The position numbers and the translations under genes are program-made. The notes below the pieces were generated by a model that saw nothing but the letters and a program-made list of their open reading frames with translations, had not been told where the DNA came from and ran no database searches. Positions 60,840-64,000 of a stretch of 64,000 nucleotides of DNA are shown here, one piece after another (position 1 is the first letter of the stretch; the number at the start of each line of letters is the position of its first letter). Origin of the DNA: DASQGA01 sp963722715 (lineage in GTDB: Bacteria > Actinomycetota > Thermoleophilia > Gaiellales > Gaiellaceae); contig CAVROA010000015.1 of NCBI GenBank assembly GCA_963722715.1, positions 167,430 to 231,429 on the forward strand, read 5' to 3'.

Positions 60840-61259
60840 ATGAGGGACAAGATCACCGACACGGTCGACACCGCGCGGCCCTACGTCGAGCGCCTCGCGC
60901 GCGACGAGGAACTGCACGACCACGTCAAGAAGGCATACGACTCCGCTCGGAAAATCTACGACGAGCTGATCGGGCCCAGCGGGCCTTCGGGCATGGCCTT
61001 CAAGGTCGCGAAGGACAAGGATCTCCAGGACGAGCTCAAGAAGGCCGTCGCCGAGCTCCGCAAGGCCGGCGCCCACGCTCAGGGCAAGACCTCGCACGGG
61101 GCGCGGAACATGACGCTGCTCCTCACGGGCATCGCCCTCGGCGTCCTCTTCAACCCGGCGACCGGCCCGGATACGCGCAGATGGCTCCGTGACAAGATTC
61201 TCGGGCCGGAAGAGCCGTTCGAGTACCAGTCGAACGGGCCGTCGAGCACCTCCTCCTAG
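60840..61259 (+). CDS. YtxH-like stress protein
   Basis: 139 residues from ATG 60840 with GAAAGGA upstream. A long charged helical N-terminus (RPYVERLARDEELHDHVKKAYDSARKIYDELIG), a short membrane segment NMTLLLTGIALGVLFNPATGPDTRRWLRDKI, the YtxH-like G-x-x-x-N-P-x-x-G pattern, and a serine-rich tail. Likely membrane-associated and stress-induced, consistent with the SigB/SigF-type promoter before it. Confidence 0.82.
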   Translation: MRDKITDTVDTARPYVERLARDEELHDHVKKAYDSARKIYDELIGPSGPSGMAFKVAKDKDLQDELKKAVAELRKAGAHAQGKTSHGARNMTLLLTGIALGVLFNPATGPDTRRWLRDKILGPEEPFEYQSNGPSSTSS

Positions 61260-61287
61260 CCGAGCCCGAACACCCAGCACCAGCCGG

Positions 61288-61759
61288 ATGGCCCGGAAGA
61301 ATCCGGGCTATCCGCACGGACCACTATCCGTTCTGCTGGGGTTGCGGCCTCGATGTCGGCGGCCTCGGCTTCGACTGGACGCTGACCGGCCAGCGGCTGG
61401 AGGCACGCCACGTTTTCCCGGAAAGCTTCCAGGGCGCGCCGGGGATCGTGCACGGCGGCATCGTCGCCGCCCTCCTCGACGAGGCGTGTGGCCAGGTGGC
61501 CCGACTCGCAACCTCGCCGGCCGTCACGAGCCGCCTCGAGATTCGATATCTCGCGCCTGTTCCTGTCGATCAGGAGCTCCGGGTCGGGGCCGAGATCGTC
61601 GAGTCGGGTGGACGCAGCGCGATCGCGGAGGCAACGATCCAGGACGACAGCGGGTTCCTGCTCGCCCACGCGCGCGCCGAGTGCGTTCAGGTCAGGCCCG
61701 AGTACTTCCTCTCCACCCCGCAGGGCAAAGCACGGGGAACCGACTGGCTTCCGTCCTAG
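61288..61759 (+). CDS. PaaI-type hotdog thioesterase, 5' frame broken
   Basis: The hotdog domain is clear: YPFCWGCGLDVGGLGFDWTL, then the signature PGIVHGGIVAALLDEACGQ (catalytic-loop HGG and the Asp/Glu of the helix) and TSRLEIRYLAPVPVDQELRVGAEIV. This frame, from about 61313 to TAG 61757-61759, has no start codon before FCWGCG. ATG 61288 starts ARKNPGYPHG in another frame and joins naturally if one G is removed near 61317. The in-frame GTG 61448 is inside the active-site loop and cannot be the start. Probably an acyl-CoA thioesterase. Confidence 0.8.
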
Positions 61760-61924
61760 AGCGCTCCTTCTAAAGCGACGAAGAGCGTGGCCGTCCCGGG
61801 CCGCGAGACCCGGACGATTTGGGTTCAGCTGGCCCGGCGCAAGTTTTCGCCCCGGACAGGGTTCTAAGGCCTGAGGGTCGAAAAACGGCCCGGGATGTGC
61901 TAATGGACGTATAGGGAGGTAGTT

Positions 61925-63313
61925 CTGCGGCCCTATCGTTGGGTTCTCATTGTTGGCTTAATCGCGACCGCGTTGACGGTGCTGGTCAGCGCGCTCCCGT
62001 TCGTCCACCAGGCGTACGAGGACCATTCCGCCCACGCGGCGATCGAGACCGCCGCCGCCCTGGTCGCCTGGATGGCCTCGTACCTCGTCTTTCTGCGTTT
62101 CCGCCGAAGTGGTCTGCTCAGCGACCTACTCCTCGCCTCGGCACTGGCGCTCCTGGCCGCCACGAACCTTTTCTTCCTGGCCATTCCAGCCGCATTCGCG
62201 TCCGGCTCGGCCGAAGAGGCAGCGATGTGGGCTGCGGTCGTCGGGGGCGCGCTCGGCGCGGTAACGCTCGCCGGGGCGGCGTTCGCAACGCCCCGTCCGC
62301 TGAAACAGCCCGCGGCTGCGGCCGCCCTCGCCGGGTTCGTTCTCGCCATGACGCTGGTGATCGTCTCGGTGATCGTGTTCGTGTTCGAGGACCAGCTGGC
62401 GCTCGGAATCGATCCGGCCACGGCTGACGGCTCGACCTGGCCGCAGCCGACCGGAAACCTGCCCCTGCTGGCTCTGCAGGCGTGCACCGGCCTTGCCTAC
62501 GCCCTCAGCGCGGTCGGATTCAGCCGCCGCGCGGCCTCGAGCGGGGATCAACTCATCTCCTGGGTCGCGATCGCCTGCGTCCTCGGTGCGGCCGCGCGTG
62601 AGAATTACGTCCTCTTTCCGTCGCTGTACACCGATTGGGTCTACTCGGGCGACATCCTCCGGACTGCGGCCTACGTCTGCCTCGCGATCGGCGCCGTCCG
62701 CGAGGTGAACGCCTATCACCGGAGTCTCGCCAAGGTGGCCGTGCTCGAAGAGCGTCGTCGGCTTGCCCGCGACTTTCACGACGGACTCGCCCAGGAGCTC
62801 GCGTACGTCGTCGCGTACGGCCGCAACCTTGAGCGCACGACACCGGAGCCGGCCGTCCGGCGGCTCGTCGCCGCCGCGGAGCGGGCCCTCGACGAGGCGC
62901 GCGGCGCCATCGGCGCCTTGAAGCGGCAGGCAGACGAGCCGCTCGACGCCGCCCTCGCCGACACGGCGTCCGAGATCGCCCAGCGCGAGGGTGCAATGGT
63001 AAAGCTCGATCTGGCCCCCGACGTGCGCGTGTCGTCAGCGGCCCAGGAAGCGCTCGTTCGTGTCGTCCGCGAGGCCGTGACGAACGCCATCCGGCACGGG
63101 CACGCATCGAACGTCGCGATTCATCTCGACGGCGGTGGCGGGATCCACCTGCGAATCGAGGACGACGGCCAGGGCTTCGACGTCTCCGAGTCCGTGGCCA
63201 ATGGTCACTTCGGGCTCACGAGCATGGAAGAGCGGACTCGCGCCCTCGGCGGCGAGTTCCGTGTCATCTCGCGCGTCGGTGTCGGCACGGCGATCGAAGT
63301 GACTCTGCCGTGA
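61925..63313 (+). CDS. NarL-type sensor histidine kinase (HisKA_3), probable CTG start
   Basis: Seven or eight N-terminal helices (residues about 5-230), then the HisKA_3 domain VLEERRRLARDFHDGLAQELAYV (phospho-acceptor His in FHDGLAQ) and HATPase boxes VREAVTNAIRHGHASN and EDDGQGFDVSESVANGHFGL. The first TM helix WVLIVGLIATALTVLVSALP extends upstream of the first usual start (TTG 61973). A CTG at 61925 lies five bases after GGGAGGT, so I place the start there, giving about 462 residues. Overlaps the response regulator (GTGA). Confidence 0.88.
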   Translation: MRPYRWVLIVGLIATALTVLVSALPFVHQAYEDHSAHAAIETAAALVAWMASYLVFLRFRRSGLLSDLLLASALALLAATNLFFLAIPAAFASGSAEEAAMWAAVVGGALGAVTLAGAAFATPRPLKQPAAAAALAGFVLAMTLVIVSVIVFVFEDQLALGIDPATADGSTWPQPTGNLPLLALQACTGLAYALSAVGFSRRAASSGDQLISWVAIACVLGAAARENYVLFPSLYTDWVYSGDILRTAAYVCLAIGAVREVNAYHRSLAKVAVLEERRRLARDFHDGLAQELAYVVAYGRNLERTTPEPAVRRLVAAAERALDEARGAIGALKRQADEPLDAALADTASEIAQREGAMVKLDLAPDVRVSSAAQEALVRVVREAVTNAIRHGHASNVAIHLDGGGGIHLRIEDDGQGFDVSESVANGHFGLTSMEERTRALGGEFRVISRVGVGTAIEVTLP

Positions 63314-63951
63314 GCAGCGACATCCGCATCGTCATCGCGGACGATCATCCGCCGACGCGGGCAGGAGTGCGCGTGGCCCTCGAAGACGGAGGCTTCACGG
63401 TCTGCTCCGAGCACGGGGATGCAACCGGGGCCGTGCGCGCTGCGCTGAACGAACGCCCTGACGTCTGCTTGCTCGACGTGAACATGCCCGGGAACGGCAT
63501 CGCCGCCGCAGCGCGCATTCACGCCGCGCTTCCCGACACGGCGGTGGTCATGCTGACCGTCTCGAAGGACAACAACGATCTCTTCGACGCGCTCCGCGCG
63601 GGGGCCTCGGGCTATCTGCTCAAGGACACCGACCCTGCACGCCTCCCCCACGCCCTCCGCGGCGTGCTCGAAGGAGAGGCCGCGCTCCCGCGGGCTCTGG
63701 TCGCACGGCTGATCGACGAGTTCCGCGACCGCGAGCAGCGGCGCGTCTCGCTCCTGAAGCGCCGCTCGGTCGAGCTCACGAGCCGCGAGTGGCAAGTCCT
63801 CGAGCTGTTGCGCGCCGGCCTGACGACAGGCGAGATCGCCGATCAGCTCGTGATCTCGCGCGTGACGGTCCGGACGCACGTGTCGGCGATCCTCAAGAAG
63901 CTCCAGGTCGGCAACCGCAAAGCCGCGCTTCAGCTCTTCGAAGAGAACTGA
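63310..63951 (+). CDS. NarL/FixJ-type LuxR response regulator
   Basis: 213 residues from GTG 63310, four bases inside the kinase gene. Receiver domain: acidic pair Asp11-Asp12 in IADDHPPTRA, phospho-acceptor Asp56 in VCLLDVNMPG, Lys in YLLKDTDP. C-terminal LuxR helix-turn-helix: LTSREWQVLELLRAGLTTGEIADQLVISRVTVRTHVSAIL. Partner of the preceding kinase; target genes unknown. Followed by a strong hairpin. Confidence 0.95.
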   Translation: MSSDIRIVIADDHPPTRAGVRVALEDGGFTVCSEHGDATGAVRAALNERPDVCLLDVNMPGNGIAAAARIHAALPDTAVVMLTVSKDNNDLFDALRAGASGYLLKDTDPARLPHALRGVLEGEAALPRALVARLIDEFRDREQRRVSLLKRRSVELTSREWQVLELLRAGLTTGEIADQLVISRVTVRTHVSAILKKLQVGNRKAALQLFEEN

Positions 63952-63952
63952 G

Positions 63953-63990
63953 ACGAGAAGAAGGCCGGCGATGCCGGCCTCTCCTCGTCC
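63953..63990 (+). terminator. Hairpin terminator after the two-component pair
   Basis: AGGCCGGC-GAT-GCCGGCCT, a perfect 8-bp stem with a three-base loop at 63962-63980, extended by flanking GACGAG and CTCGTC. It begins two bases after the stop codon. The tail is T-poor (TCTCCTCG), as usual in high-GC actinobacteria. Confidence 0.7.
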
Positions 63991-64000
63991 CTCCTTGCGC

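Noticed and set aside
1..64000. CRISPR arrays, rRNA genes and insertion sequences
   Set aside because: No regularly spaced repeats, rRNA-like sequence or terminal inverted repeats with a transposase were seen.

Overview
The window looks like chromosomal DNA from a high-GC actinobacterium, most likely of the Thermoleophilia (Gaiella/Solirubrobacter-like). This is inferred from base composition, frequent GTG/TTG starts with ATGA/GTGA stop-start overlaps, and gene content (DUF7144 and SHOCT small membrane proteins, MalT-like LuxR regulators, SpoIID/LytB plus S8 protease, dTDP-rhamnose genes). No marker gene fixes the lineage.

Layout. 0-8.9 kb: PAS/GAF histidine kinase, a secreted protein, a BNR-repeat protein translationally coupled to a MoaD-like protein, and transporters (ClC, Na+/H+ antiporter). 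8.9-30.6 kb: a mosaic of mostly small membrane proteins (three DUF7144 paralogues up to 31.1 kb, PLDc_N-like, SHOCT, DUF6325, holin-4_2, RDD, ZIP-like), a carboxymuconolactone-decarboxylase-fold protein, a formylglycine-generating enzyme, and one large STAND/LuxR regulator. At least eleven copies of one imperfect palindrome, TCAYCC-N5-GGRTGA(TGC), lie 15-80 bp upstream of many of these genes. The right half resembles the E. coli MalT box, so these genes may form one regulon under the MalT-like protein encoded at 10.4 kb.

31-46.9 kb: a cyclic-nucleotide-binding-domain protein, a copper amine oxidase, then a segment bounded by 3' fragments of tRNA-Lys on the left and the intact tRNA-Lys gene on the right. 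This is the footprint of site-specific integration, although no integrase survives. It carries three paralogous membrane-anchored alpha/beta hydrolases, an MMPL transporter, a two-component pair and, next to the tRNA, a lower-GC gene for a predicted SLOG/TIR-like nucleotide-binding protein. From 39.9 to 44.3 kb the coding frames are broken by roughly twenty single-base shifts although motifs are intact.

47-64 kb: cell-surface sugar genes (UDP-GlcNAc 2-epimerase, Gfo/Idh/MocA dehydrogenase, left-handed-helix acetyltransferase whose start codon lies inside a perfect 12-bp hairpin), S8 protease and SpoIID/LytB protein, a Ser/Thr kinase, the four-gene rml operon for dTDP-L-rhamnose, a macro-domain protein, an MMPL transporter, a YtxH-like protein behind a SigB/SigF-type promoter, a hotdog thioesterase, and a NarL-type two-component pair ending in a strong hairpin.

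Isolated single-base frame breaks also occur in otherwise well-conserved genes (near 9.49, 17.21, 54.07 and 61.32 kb), so some may be sequence errors rather than biology.
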